64,000 nucleotides of DNA, from contig CANIBZ010000006.1 in NCBI GenBank assembly GCA_947466425.1, positions 1-64,000 on the forward strand, in the 5' to 3' direction. The notes under the pieces are model-generated. The model was not told the origin of the DNA. It made no database searches and saw only the letters and a program-made list of their open reading frames with translations. Positions 1 through 6,214 of this stretch are shown in pieces (the stretch's first letter is position 1; the number at the start of each line of letters is the position of its first letter). The translations under genes and the position numbers were made by a program. This DNA comes from Flavobacteriales bacterium (GTDB lineage Bacteria; Bacteroidota; Bacteroidia; Flavobacteriales_D; Sanyastnellaceae).

Positions 1-666
1 GAATCGCGTATCCGCGGTTATCAGCCGGGGAGATTCAGTTTCAATATTTCAGGTGGAAGATGTGAAACGTGCAAGGGTGGAGGTGTTCGTTTAATTGAAA
101 TGAATTTCCTTCCCGACGTTTACGTGCATTGCGAAGCGTGCAACGGCAAGCGCTACAACCGCGAGACGTTGGAGATTTTCTACAACGGAAAAACCATTTC
201 AGATGTGTTGAACATGACCGTTGAGCAAGCCGTAGGATTTTTCGAGAATCACCGAAACATTCACAACACACTGAAGACCTTGAACGACGTTGGATTGGGA
301 TACATCACACTCGGACAGCACAGCACAACGCTCAGTGGGGGAGAAGCACAACGTGTGAAACTCTCTACGGAATTGGCGAAGCGCGACACCGGTAAAACCA
401 TTTATATCTTAGACGAACCCACAACCGGACTGCATTTTCAAGACGTTCAAATGCTTTTGAATGTATTAAATCAACTGGTTGAACGCGGCAACACCGTCTT
501 GGTCATTGAGCACAACATGGACGTAATCAAAAGCGCCGACTGCCTCATAGACATGGGCCCCGAAGGCGGTGAAGGCGGCGGAAACGTTGTCGCCACCGGT
601 ACGCCAGAGCAAGTCGCAAAAAATAAGAAGTCGTTGACGGGATTGTTTCTGAAAAAAGAACTCTAA
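1..666 (+). CDS. uvrA: UvrABC excinuclease subunit A, C-terminal part
   Basis: This is the 3' end of uvrA; the reading frame is open from base 1, so the gene begins upstream of the window. UvrA is the damage-recognition ATPase of nucleotide excision repair, a cytoplasmic dimer that loads UvrB. Visible are the end of the second zinc module ([11 protein letters not shown] followed by [10 protein letters not shown]), the ABC signature [12 protein letters not shown], the Walker B region [13 protein letters not shown] and the H-loop region VIEHNMDVI. The C-terminus with [20 protein letters not shown] is standard for the family. The stop at 664-666 is followed at once by the first mini-hairpin chain. 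Identification is secure from motif order. Confidence 0.97.
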   Translation, partial: ESRIRGYQPGRFSFNISGGRCETCKGGGVRLIEMNFLPDVYVHCEACNGKRYNRETLEIFYNGKTISDVLNMTVEQAVGFFENHRNIHNTLKTLNDVGLGYITLGQHSTTLSGGEAQRVKLSTELAKRDTGKTIYILDEPTTGLHFQDVQMLLNVLNQLVERGNTVLVIEHNMDVIKSADCLIDMGPEGGEGGGNVVATGTPEQVAKNKKSLTGLFLKKEL

Positions 667-716
667 GTCAAAGACGAATGCCCTTTGGGCGAATCTCTTC
701 GAGGAATGTCTTCGAC
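667..716 (-). repeat. mini-hairpin chain A (4 units)
   Basis: Four consecutive small palindromes begin at the base after the uvrA stop. On the + strand they read GTC-AAA-GAC, GCCC-TTT-GGGC, CTC-TTC-GAG and GTC-TTC-GAC, each with a 3-nt centre and separated by GAAT. Read on the minus strand the spacer is ATTC and the centres are GAA or AAA, as in chains B, C and D, so this copy is inverted relative to them. Its last unit can also pair with the first unit of chain B. Confidence 0.85.
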
Positions 717-735
717 TTCCCATTTTTTTATAATC

Positions 736-803
736 GTCGAAGACATTCGCGAAGCATTCCTCGAAGAGATTCGTTCGAAGAACATTCTTTGCTTGAAAGC
801 AAA
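736..803 (+). repeat. mini-hairpin chain B (5 units)
   Basis: The units read GTC-GAA-GAC, GC-GAA-GC, CTC-GAA-GAG and GTTC-GAA-GAAC, then a longer terminal palindrome TTTGCTT-GA-AAGCAAA, with ATTC between every pair. The fourth unit occupies the position held by GCCC-AAA-GGGC in the other chains, so both arms have changed together. The terminal palindrome overlaps the putative -33 box of the toxin-antitoxin promoter. Confidence 0.85.
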
Positions 804-818
804 ATTGTTTTATATTAG
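788..818 (+). promoter_or_regulatory. putative Bacteroidota promoter of the Xre-RES operon
   Basis: TTTG at 788-791 and TATATTAG at 811-818 are 19 nt apart, matching the Bacteroidota TTTG-N19-TAnnTTTG consensus with one mismatch in the -7 box. The antitoxin start lies 18 nt further on. The -33 box is inside the terminal palindrome of chain B, so the palindrome could be an operator; that is inference. Confidence 0.5.
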
Positions 819-835
819 CAACATAATTGCTACTC

Positions 836-1267
836 ATGAAATCTTCCAATTCCAAAAAATCGGTTCTTCAAGAAAGTGCCATGGCTTATGGCAACAGCTT
901 GGGAAGAATAGAAATCATTCGAAAAGGCTTGCCTTATTCCACCATAGACGAGCTTAGCGAGCGCATGCAAAGACCCATAAAATTTTTATTGGGTGTCTTG
1001 GGCATAGCGCAGACAACCTATAACTTAAACAAAAGACAAGAAGCAGTTCTAAACAGCAAAGAGTCTGAATTGGTTGTTGCCATATCTGAATTATTATCGT
1101 TTGGCCAAGAGGTCTTCAACAACGAAGAAGTGAAATTCAATCGTTGGTTGGAAATGCCGAATCAATCGTTGAACGGCATTACACCTCAGTCGCTCTTCGA
1201 TACCCTTTCCGGTGTTGCGGAAGTGCGTAAGTGTTTGAATAGAATTGAATATGGAAACTTCGCGTAA
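836..1267 (+). CDS. Xre/MbcA/ParS-type antitoxin (DUF2384) of a RES toxin pair
   Basis: This 143-residue protein is the likely antitoxin of a type II toxin-antitoxin pair. The N-terminal half (about residues 20-75) resembles an Xre-like helix-turn-helix domain, and the C-terminus TPQSLFDTLSGVAEVRKC followed by LNRIEYG is the typical DUF2384 end, which in related systems blocks the toxin active site. The ATG at 836 is preferred to the in-frame TTG at 827 because it leaves a normal leader after the promoter. Its stop codon TAA shares one base with the ATG of the RES gene, indicating translational coupling. Such antitoxins usually autorepress; the palindromes upstream are candidate operators. 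The family call is confident, the function is inferred from family and context. Confidence 0.85.
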   Translation: MKSSNSKKSVLQESAMAYGNSLGRIEIIRKGLPYSTIDELSERMQRPIKFLLGVLGIAQTTYNLNKRQEAVLNSKESELVVAISELLSFGQEVFNNEEVKFNRWLEMPNQSLNGITPQSLFDTLSGVAEVRKCLNRIEYGNFA

Positions 1268-1731
1268 TGTTGGTTTATAGAATAGATCGCAAGAAGTATT
1301 TGAAAGATACCTTGAAAGGCATTGGTGCATCCATGTCTTCAAGTTTTCGATGGAACAGCGAGCACACACGCATGGTCTATACTTCGGAAAGCAGAGCGCT
1401 TGCTTTACTTGAGATTACTGCGCATTTGAATGGCGTAATGGAAATACCAACCGACCGCTATTTGGTTGAAATTGAGATTCCAGATACATTGAAGATTCAG
1501 ATGTTGTCCATTGCAGATCTTCCCAAGAATTGGAACGCTCATCCACCTTCGGTTTTTACGCAGAACTTGGGCGACTCATTTGTCCAAAAATTGAAAGCCC
1601 CTGTCTTGAAAGTCCCAAGCAGCATCGTCCCGCAAGAATTCAATTTACTCATCAACCCTTATCACCCCGACGCTCTCAAAATTGAAATCATCTCAAAGGA
1701 GCGTCTTGCTTTCGATCCGCGTATTCTTTAA
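1267..1731 (+). CDS. RES-domain toxin (NAD+-degrading family)
   Basis: This 154-residue protein matches the RES family in length and in the spread of conserved polar residues: an N-terminal LVYRIDRKKY segment with Arg, a central Arg-Glu pair in SESRALALLEITAH, and a late Ser in the EFNLLINPYHPDA region. Characterised RES toxins degrade NAD+ in the cytoplasm. It overlaps the upstream DUF2384 antitoxin by one base (TAATG), the usual antitoxin-toxin order. The C-terminus FDPRIL is also typical of RES proteins. No truncation is seen, so the pair is probably intact. Chain C begins 36 nt after the stop. Confidence 0.85.
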   Translation: MLVYRIDRKKYLKDTLKGIGASMSSSFRWNSEHTRMVYTSESRALALLEITAHLNGVMEIPTDRYLVEIEIPDTLKIQMLSIADLPKNWNAHPPSVFTQNLGDSFVQKLKAPVLKVPSSIVPQEFNLLINPYHPDALKIEIISKERLAFDPRIL

Positions 1732-1767
1732 ATCTCAACAATCTATCCGAATAGACATTCAATAATC

Positions 1768-1964
1768 GTCGAAGACATTCGCGAAGCTTTCCTCGCAGAG
1801 ATTCGCCCAAAGGGCATTCGTTGCATCGCAACATTAGTCATCGGCATTCCTCGAAGAGATTCGCCCAAAGGGCATTCGTTGCTCCGCAACATTAGCCATC
1901 GGCATTCCTCGAAGAGATTCGCCCAAAGGGCATTCGTTGCGGAGCAACATTCTAATTTTAATTA
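1768..1964 (+). repeat. mini-hairpin chain C (13 units, three near-tandem blocks)
   Basis: Thirteen palindromes follow one another: GTC-GAA-GAC, GC-GAA-GC, CTC-GCA-GAG, GCCC-AAA-GGGC, GTTGC-ATC-GCAAC, GTC-ATC-GGC, CTC-GAA-GAG, GCCC-AAA-GGGC, GTTGC-TCC-GCAAC, GCC-ATC-GGC, CTC-GAA-GAG, GCCC-AAA-GGGC and GTTGC-GGA-GCAAC. Spacers are ATTC or ATTA, once TTTC. The last two blocks are 58-bp tandem copies (about 1841-1898 and 1899-1956). Loops vary between copies while stems are kept, and one stem uses a G-T wobble. An A/T palindrome TAATT-TT-AATTA closes the chain at 1953-1964. Confidence 0.9.
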
Positions 1965-2007
1965 AGTATCGGATAGGTAATTATTAAAATTTACCGATAT
2001 TAGCACA

Positions 2008-2982
2008 ATGAATTGGCAAACCAACCCTTGGGGAATAGAAAAAGTGCAATCACTACTCGAACGCGTTGAAGCGAAGAAAGTGCGATTGTCGCAAATGCGC
2101 CCGATACCTGCCATTGCCATGGAGCGATTGCGAGAGAGCTTAATGATGGAATGGACTTATCACTCAAACGGAATAGAAGGAAATACGCTAACGCTTCAGG
2201 AAACACGCATCATATTGTCAGACGGATTAACGGTAGGTGGAAAGTCGTTGCGGGAACATTTTGAAACGTTGAATCACCATGAAGCCATTCAAGTTCTGGA
2301 GACCATGGTAAATTCAAAATACAGAATGAAGTCCAAAGACATTCTGCACATACACGAATTGGTATTGCAGCGCATTGAAAAGGAATATGCCGGTCGTTAT
2401 CGCAATGCGGGTGTTCGCATTACTGGAGCGAATTTCACGCCTCCGAATGCCTTGAAGGTAGATGCTCTCATGGACGAATTAATAGATTGGGTGAATCAAG
2501 AAAAGGAATTGCCTTTAATAGTTCGCGCCACAATCTTTCATCACAGAATGGTTTGGATACATCCTTTTTTCGATGGAAATGGAAGAACGGTAAGGCTTAT
2601 GTTCAATCTCATTTTAATGAGTGCTGGTTATCCGCCTGCCATTATTTTGCAACAAGATCGAAAGAAGTATTACGACGCATTAAACAAGGGCAATCAGGGA
2701 AACTACGAGAAGTTAGTGCTGCTTGTATTGCAGGCTTTGGAGCGATCGTTAGATATTTACTTGAGTCATTTAGACAACACCCACGATGGCTATCGTCCCA
2801 TCTCCGACATTGTGGAAGAGATCTCTCTTCCATACGGACAAGAATATTTAAGCTTACTCATTCGTCAAGGAAAAATCGCTGGCCATAAAGACGGCCGCAA
2901 TTGGCTCACCACCGCTGAAGCGGTTGAAGAATATCACGTGAACAGAAAGCGCAGGCGTTCAGTAAAATCGAGTAAGGAATAA
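2008..2982 (+). CDS. Fic family protein (AMP-transferase-type)
   Basis: Fic proteins usually transfer AMP from ATP to hydroxyl side chains of target proteins. The 324-residue protein has the full core motif HPFFDGNGRTVRL starting at residue 185, with the catalytic His and the GNGR anion-binding loop. It also has an N-terminal inhibitory-helix motif, SNGIEGN at about residues 54-60, so it is a class II, self-inhibited Fic protein. The C-terminal 60 residues look like a small winged-helix or MerR-like segment (SDIVEEISLPYG followed by ITT-like WLTTAEAVEEYHV). Neighbours are a RES-Xre pair and hairpin chains, fitting an accessory or defence-type region. The target is unknown. A degraded copy of its 3' end lies at 3655-3717. 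Confidence 0.93.
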   Translation: MNWQTNPWGIEKVQSLLERVEAKKVRLSQMRPIPAIAMERLRESLMMEWTYHSNGIEGNTLTLQETRIILSDGLTVGGKSLREHFETLNHHEAIQVLETMVNSKYRMKSKDILHIHELVLQRIEKEYAGRYRNAGVRITGANFTPPNALKVDALMDELIDWVNQEKELPLIVRATIFHHRMVWIHPFFDGNGRTVRLMFNLILMSAGYPPAIILQQDRKKYYDALNKGNQGNYEKLVLLVLQALERSLDIYLSHLDNTHDGYRPISDIVEEISLPYGQEYLSLLIRQGKIAGHKDGRNWLTTAEAVEEYHVNRKRRRSVKSSKE

Positions 2983-2984
2983 AA

Positions 2985-3012
2985 AAAACCGAAGCATTCG
3001 CCTCGGCTTTTG
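2985..3012 (+). terminator. terminator between fic and the convergent lipoprotein gene
   Basis: An A-run precedes CCGAAGC-ATTC-GCCTCGG (one internal mismatch) followed by CTTTTG. The flanking A and T runs allow it to act on both the fic transcript and the convergent gene ending at 3027. Confidence 0.7.
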
Positions 3013-3026
3013 TTATTTGATTGAAA

Positions 3027-3569
3027 TTACTTCTTTTCAAGAGTTACTTCAATTATATCTGTTCCATCGATTAACTTCAATTTCATTTCATTTTCACGTA
3101 ATTCAATAATGTTCCATGTTTCCGATGTCCCATCTGAATAGGTGAATTTAAGGTCTTCTTTATCAGATGCAAATTCCCAAGTTGAGGTATCTGAAGTTGA
3201 GTCATTTGAATCGTTGTAAATTGCGGCGCATTGGGCATCAGAGCTAAAATAATCTAAAACATGTGATGCGGTATTAACGACACTTGCACTACTACCGTCT
3301 TTTTTAAAAGTCCACTCAATTTTAATGTTACCCGTGTTGGTGTAATTAAATGAACTTCCAGATGAACAATTGAAAACATCTGAATAGGTTTGATTTAAGT
3401 AATCTGCACCATTTATTTTGAAAGTAGTTACTTGCCATTCTCCAACCACTCGCGATTTTTTAGTGCGCAAACTAATTCCAGGCCCTTCTTCATATTTTGA
3501 ACAGCCAGTGAAAGTGATTAAACCAAAGACAATAAATAATAGCGCTAGGGTGTTTTTTTGTGTTTTCAT
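3027..3569 (-). CDS. lipoprotein, lipocalin-like, function unknown
   Basis: This 180-residue protein has a signal peptide ending in a lipobox (ITFTGCSKY, Cys about 23), so it should be lipid-anchored in the envelope. The mature part begins with VVGEWQVTTFKING and continues with many Thr/Ser/Asp-rich strands (WTFKKDGS, TWEFASDKEDLKF, TYSDGTSETWNIIEL). That pattern resembles the small lipocalin-like domains common in Bacteroidota lipoproteins. It ends convergently with fic, sharing a terminator. No operon partner is visible. A structural lipocalin-like fold is inferred from strand pattern only. Confidence 0.75.
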   Translation of the reverse strand: MKTQKNTLALLFIVFGLITFTGCSKYEEGPGISLRTKKSRVVGEWQVTTFKINGADYLNQTYSDVFNCSSGSSFNYTNTGNIKIEWTFKKDGSSASVVNTASHVLDYFSSDAQCAAIYNDSNDSTSDTSTWEFASDKEDLKFTYSDGTSETWNIIELRENEMKLKLIDGTDIIEVTLEKK

Positions 3570-3654
3570 TTTTTATTTGAATAGAATGGGAATAAAGTTA
3601 AAAAAATTTATTAAAGAGCAAGATTACCTCAGTTTTATTGTTCTGCCATAAGAG

Positions 3655-3717
3655 TCTCACCACCGCTGAAGGGGGGGGGGGGAAGTGTATTATGTGAACA
3701 GAAAGCGGAAGAGGTGA
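3655..3717 (+). pseudogene. remnant of the 3' end of a second fic gene, with a 12-G run
   Basis: The stretch CTCACCACCGCTGAA before the G run, and GTGAACAGAAAGCGG after it, match the last codons of the fic gene at 2908-2950. Allowing for the G run at 3671-3682, it reads TTAE, then VEVYYVNRKRKR and a TGA at 3715-3717, aligned with fic TTAEAVEEYHVNRKRRR. The match is diverged, so this is an old copy. Nothing upstream of it is Fic-like; a lipoprotein gene on the other strand takes that place. Confidence 0.7.
3671..3682 (+). repeat. homopolymer G12 tract
   Basis: Twelve consecutive G residues interrupt the fic remnant. Such a run is out of character for this moderately AT-rich sequence. It could be a slippage-prone simple repeat or a sequencing or assembly artefact. 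Confidence 0.8.
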
Positions 3718-3743
3718 GTACGTTGCAACGTAATTAATTCCTC

Positions 3744-3826
3744 ATTCCGTTTCTCTTTCTGATACTATTTCTAAATAGAGATTTAGTGTTAGAATGAGAA
3801 ACACAAGGAGAATGTGAATGAGTTTT
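3744..3826 (+). repeat. direct repeat, copy 1
   Basis: This copy shares CCGTTTCTC, TTTCTAAA-AGAGATT-like and TTAGAATGAGAAACACAA segments, in the same order and spacing, with 3905-3979. GTTTCTC near the left end and GAGAAAC near the right end are inverted repeats of each other, so each copy can fold into a long hairpin. Confidence 0.75.
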
Positions 3827-3857
3827 GTAGAGTATGCTCAAACATACTTTTGAAAAA

Positions 3858-3891
3858 GTCTACTTAAGTAGACATTCCAATCGATAGGAAT
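3858..3891. repeat. perfect 16-bp palindrome and adjoining inverted repeat
   Basis: GTCTACTTAAGTAGAC at 3858-3873 is a perfect palindrome. ATTCC (3874-3878) and GGAAT (3887-3891) directly after it form a second small inverted repeat. Both lie between the two direct-repeat copies. Confidence 0.75.
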
Positions 3892-3904
3892 TTTAGTACA
3901 CCCA

Positions 3905-3979
3905 ATCCGTTTCTCCTGCATATTCTGTTTCTAAAAAGAGATTGTGAGTTAGAATGAGAAACACAATGAGAATGAGTTC
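3905..3979 (+). repeat. direct repeat, copy 2
   Basis: This is the second copy of the element at 3744-3826. It keeps the outer inverted pair GTTTCTC and GAGAAAC exactly, with several differences in the middle. No open reading frame is associated with either copy. It may be a remnant of a small non-coding mobile element; that is inference. Confidence 0.75.
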
Positions 3980-3987
3980 TATGTCAT

Positions 3988-4338
3988 TCACTCGAAAAAC
4001 CCCGCATGCAAAACCTTCTTCCCACAGCACGTGCACTTCGGCAAACGAACCTTATACACCTTCGTGTAAATAGGGAAGGAGCATCCGCAGTAACTCGAGT
4101 AACTCGCCTTCAAGGTTTCCAGATAATCATTCAACAGCGCACTCATTTCATATTGTTCCAATTGCGCGAAGTAATCACGCAACATGGCTATAAACTCAAA
4201 CAGCGATTGTCCCGCCGCCTTCTTCTGAATGTAATTGTACTTCGAAGCCTTAATCTCTTGAGCAGTGTTGTTCCCCAACAAGATGTTACTCGTGTTCAAC
4301 ATTCCATAATACTCTTTCCTTGAATAATTCATTTTCAT
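3988..4338 (-). CDS. hypothetical protein with a C-terminal Cys cluster
   Basis: I do not recognise this 116-residue protein. The N-terminal 70 residues are predicted helical (SRKEYYGMLN, KYNYIQKKAAGQSLFEFIAM, LRDYFAQLEQYEM). The C-terminus has four or five cysteines arranged as YCGCSF and, about 20 residues later, CTCCGKK, which could bind a metal as an incomplete zinc ribbon. The ATG at 4338 is followed two codons later by a second ATG (4332), either of which could be used. It lies alone in the accessory stretch between the direct repeats and hairpin chain D. Coding status rests on an uninterrupted frame and plausible composition. Confidence 0.55.
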   Translation of the reverse strand: MKMNYSRKEYYGMLNTSNILLGNNTAQEIKASKYNYIQKKAAGQSLFEFIAMLRDYFAQLEQYEMSALLNDYLETLKASYSSYCGCSFPIYTKVYKVRLPKCTCCGKKVLHAGFFE

Positions 4339-4539
4339 AATCCGCTTTTAAAGCACAAAAAACCATTCCCTTGCGGAAACAGTTTCGTACTGAATGAATA
4401 ATTTATTGGCTAAACACCAACGCCAGAGCGACATTGATGAGATCTAATATACGACATTAAACTTCGTAATTGGAAAATCACAGATTTTATTCCTACTACG
4501 TAATGCCTATTTCATAATTGGAACTTTGTTTTTAAAATC
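4339..4539. other. non-coding stretch upstream of chain D
   Basis: About 200 bases of AT-rich sequence separate the divergent starts of the Cys-cluster gene and the FkbM gene region. I see no open reading frame, RNA gene or clear promoter in it. Confidence 0.5.
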
Positions 4540-4659
4540 GTCGAAGACATTCCTCGCAGAGATTCGCCCAAAGGGCATTCGTTGCTCTGTAACATTAGTC
4601 GAAGACATTCGCCCTACGGGCATTCGTTGCTCCGCAACATTCTTGCAATGAAATTGCAA
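4540..4659 (+). repeat. mini-hairpin chain D (8 units)
   Basis: The units are GTC-GAA-GAC, CTC-GCA-GAG, GCCC-AAA-GGGC, GTTGC-TCT-GTAAC (one G-T wobble), GTC-GAA-GAC, GCCC-TAC-GGGC, GTTGC-TCC-GCAAC and a terminal TTGCAAT-GAA-ATTGCAA. Spacers are ATTC or ATTA. All units have 3-nt centres. The chain ends 29 nt before the GTG start of the FkbM methyltransferase gene. Confidence 0.9.
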
Positions 4660-4688
4660 ATGTTTCCTATTTTTATAAAAAATTATCC

Positions 4689-5420
4689 GTGAGCCAGATA
4701 AAAGACGCAGTAAGGGAGCTACTTATATTTCTTCATTTCGATTTGACGAAGAATTTGAAGTACGATAGGCTTACGCGCAGAATCATGAAAGACGGAATTC
4801 AAGCCAACTTCAACTGCATTGATATTGGATGTCACAAAGGAGAGATGCTCAACTACATGCTAAAACTTGCTCCGCAAGGAAAGCACTTCGCGTTTGAACC
4901 CATTCCTTCGCTATTCAATCAACTCAGCTCGAAGTACAAGAACAGAGCAGATATTTTTCCTTACGCTTTATCAAACTCATCAGGAGAAACAACTTTTCAA
5001 TGGGTGAAAAACGCGCCTGCATACAGCGGCATCAAGCGTCGCAGATATGACATCGACAATCCGGAAATTGAAGAAATAACCGTCGAGAAGAAATTACTCG
5101 ATGATGTTATTCCTACCACAACACCCATTCACTTTGTGAAAATAGATGTTGAAGGTGCCGAGTTCGGTGTATTGAAAGGAGCAAAGAATTTGCTTGCAGC
5201 CCACAAACCAACCATTCTCTTCGAATGCGGAAAAGGAGCAAGCGACTTCTACGATACCAATCCACTCGAATTACATTCTTTTCTCTCCAATGAAATAGGA
5301 TTGAATGTTTTTACGTTACAAGATTTCATCTCAAACAACAAACCCCTGTCTGGACATGATTTCGAAAACAGCTTCAATAACACCACCGATTATTATTTCA
5401 TTGCCAGCGCACGCGCGTAA
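4689..5420 (+). CDS. FkbM family methyltransferase
   Basis: This 243-residue protein is an S-adenosylmethionine-dependent methyltransferase of the FkbM family, which generally O-methylates sugars or secondary metabolites. Visible are the SAM-binding motif I (NCIDIGCHKGEM, residues about 41-52), the FEP motif II (HFAFEPIPSLFNQL) and the FkbM hallmark FVKIDVEGAEFGVLKGA. The GTG start at 4689 is chosen because the family begins 35-45 residues before motif I and no ATG fits better. It stands alone, with chain D immediately upstream and a barrel gene 98 bp downstream. The substrate cannot be told from the sequence; surface glycan modification is the likeliest role. Confidence 0.88.
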   Translation: MSQIKDAVRELLIFLHFDLTKNLKYDRLTRRIMKDGIQANFNCIDIGCHKGEMLNYMLKLAPQGKHFAFEPIPSLFNQLSSKYKNRADIFPYALSNSSGETTFQWVKNAPAYSGIKRRRYDIDNPEIEEITVEKKLLDDVIPTTTPIHFVKIDVEGAEFGVLKGAKNLLAAHKPTILFECGKGASDFYDTNPLELHSFLSNEIGLNVFTLQDFISNNKPLSGHDFENSFNNTTDYYFIASARA

Positions 5421-5506
5421 AAAAAACGAAAAATGCGCCTACAATATGGGCGGAAAATATTTCGCCCCTAAAATCTTCCCTTTTCTTCCCTTTTCTTAAC
5501 TTCTCT

Positions 5507-5514
5507 TACCTTTG
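5507..5514 (+). promoter_or_regulatory. -7 element four bases before a start codon
   Basis: TACCTTTG is a perfect TAnnTTTG match and is followed by TAAC and then the ATG at 5519. No clear -33 box is seen; the upstream region is a pyrimidine-rich run. The spacing implies a leaderless or nearly leaderless transcript. Confidence 0.55.
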
Positions 5515-5518
5515 TAAC

Positions 5519-6214
5519 ATGAGCACATTTCGCAAGATTACCTTCACTATTATCACAATCGGATTATTCGCCTTCAACGCAGCCGCCCAAACCCCCTACA
5601 GACAATTCGGAATTAAAGCAGGTTTGAATATCGCCAACGTAAACACGAATCTTTCGGGATATACTACCAAAGACATTGCTGGTGGAAGCGTGAGCCTAAC
5701 CTTTGACCGTGTGCATTTCCGTTTTCTAACGGTGGGAGGAGAATTCAATCTTGTGCAAAGAGGATATAGTAATTCCATTATGCTTACCGATTCTGTTGGA
5801 ACGCAATTGGGTATAGCAGATATTCGAAATAAATTCAATTATTTCTCTGTACCCTTGAAACTAGGTGTTCAGCTAGGTAATCGCGCTTATATCTTCGGAA
5901 ATGTGGCCTTTGTACCCGGTTATTTATTGAAGGCAATTGCAGAAACGCCGGTATTAGATGCAAGCGGACAAATCATCGATTACACTTGGCAAGACGCAAC
6001 CAGCACCGCAGCTCAGTTCGAATTATCTACTCAAATAGAAGTTGGAGTAGGTGTGACCAAAGCCAAGCGTTACAAGTTTTATTTATCTGCGGCAAAACAA
6101 CAAGGTTGGACAAACTTATTCAATAATCCAGCATCCGCGTTCGACTTTAAATCTACCGGCATAATCATTTCAACCGGAATGAAATTTGAATTCGGAAAGG
6201 GACTCCTTAGATAA
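5519..6214 (+). CDS. outer membrane beta-barrel protein (PorT-like family)
   Basis: This 231-residue protein has a signal peptide (FRKITFTIITIGLFAFNAAAQ) cleaved before TPYRQF. The mature part opens with FGIKAGLNIANV, the usual start of the small porin-like beta-barrel family of Bacteroidota (outer-membrane beta-barrel, PorT-like). Alternating hydrophobic and polar residues run to the C-terminal strand GIIISTGMKFEFGKGLL. It should sit in the outer membrane; no substrate can be assigned. The last 8 bases overlap the 3' end of the convergent queuosine-precursor transporter gene. The start codon is 4 nt after a -7 promoter element. Confidence 0.85.
   Translation: MSTFRKITFTIITIGLFAFNAAAQTPYRQFGIKAGLNIANVNTNLSGYTTKDIAGGSVSLTFDRVHFRFLTVGGEFNLVQRGYSNSIMLTDSVGTQLGIADIRNKFNYFSVPLKLGVQLGNRAYIFGNVAFVPGYLLKAIAETPVLDASGQIIDYTWQDATSTAAQFELSTQIEVGVGVTKAKRYKFYLSAAKQQGWTNLFNNPASAFDFKSTGIIISTGMKFEFGKGLLR

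Noticed and set aside
466-855. 129-residue minus-strand open frame
   Set aside because: It is antisense to the end of uvrA and crosses the hairpin chains. The uvrA frame is certain.
685-957. 90-residue + strand open frame
   Set aside because: It runs through hairpin chains A and B and out of frame into the antitoxin gene, so it is an artefact of repeats.
1768-1964. CRISPR array in chain C
   Set aside because: The repeated units are palindromes of 7-13 bp with no unique 25-40 nt spacers, and the longer 58-bp blocks are tandem without spacers. No cas genes are present.
3587-3651. Short + strand frame upstream of the fic remnant
   Set aside because: It is only about 21 codons, has no promoter or similarity, and begins antisense to the lipoprotein leader.
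5447-5470. Terminator after the FkbM gene (GGGCG, 10-nt loop, CGCCC)
   Set aside because: The stem is short, the loop long and no T-run follows, so it is not convincing.
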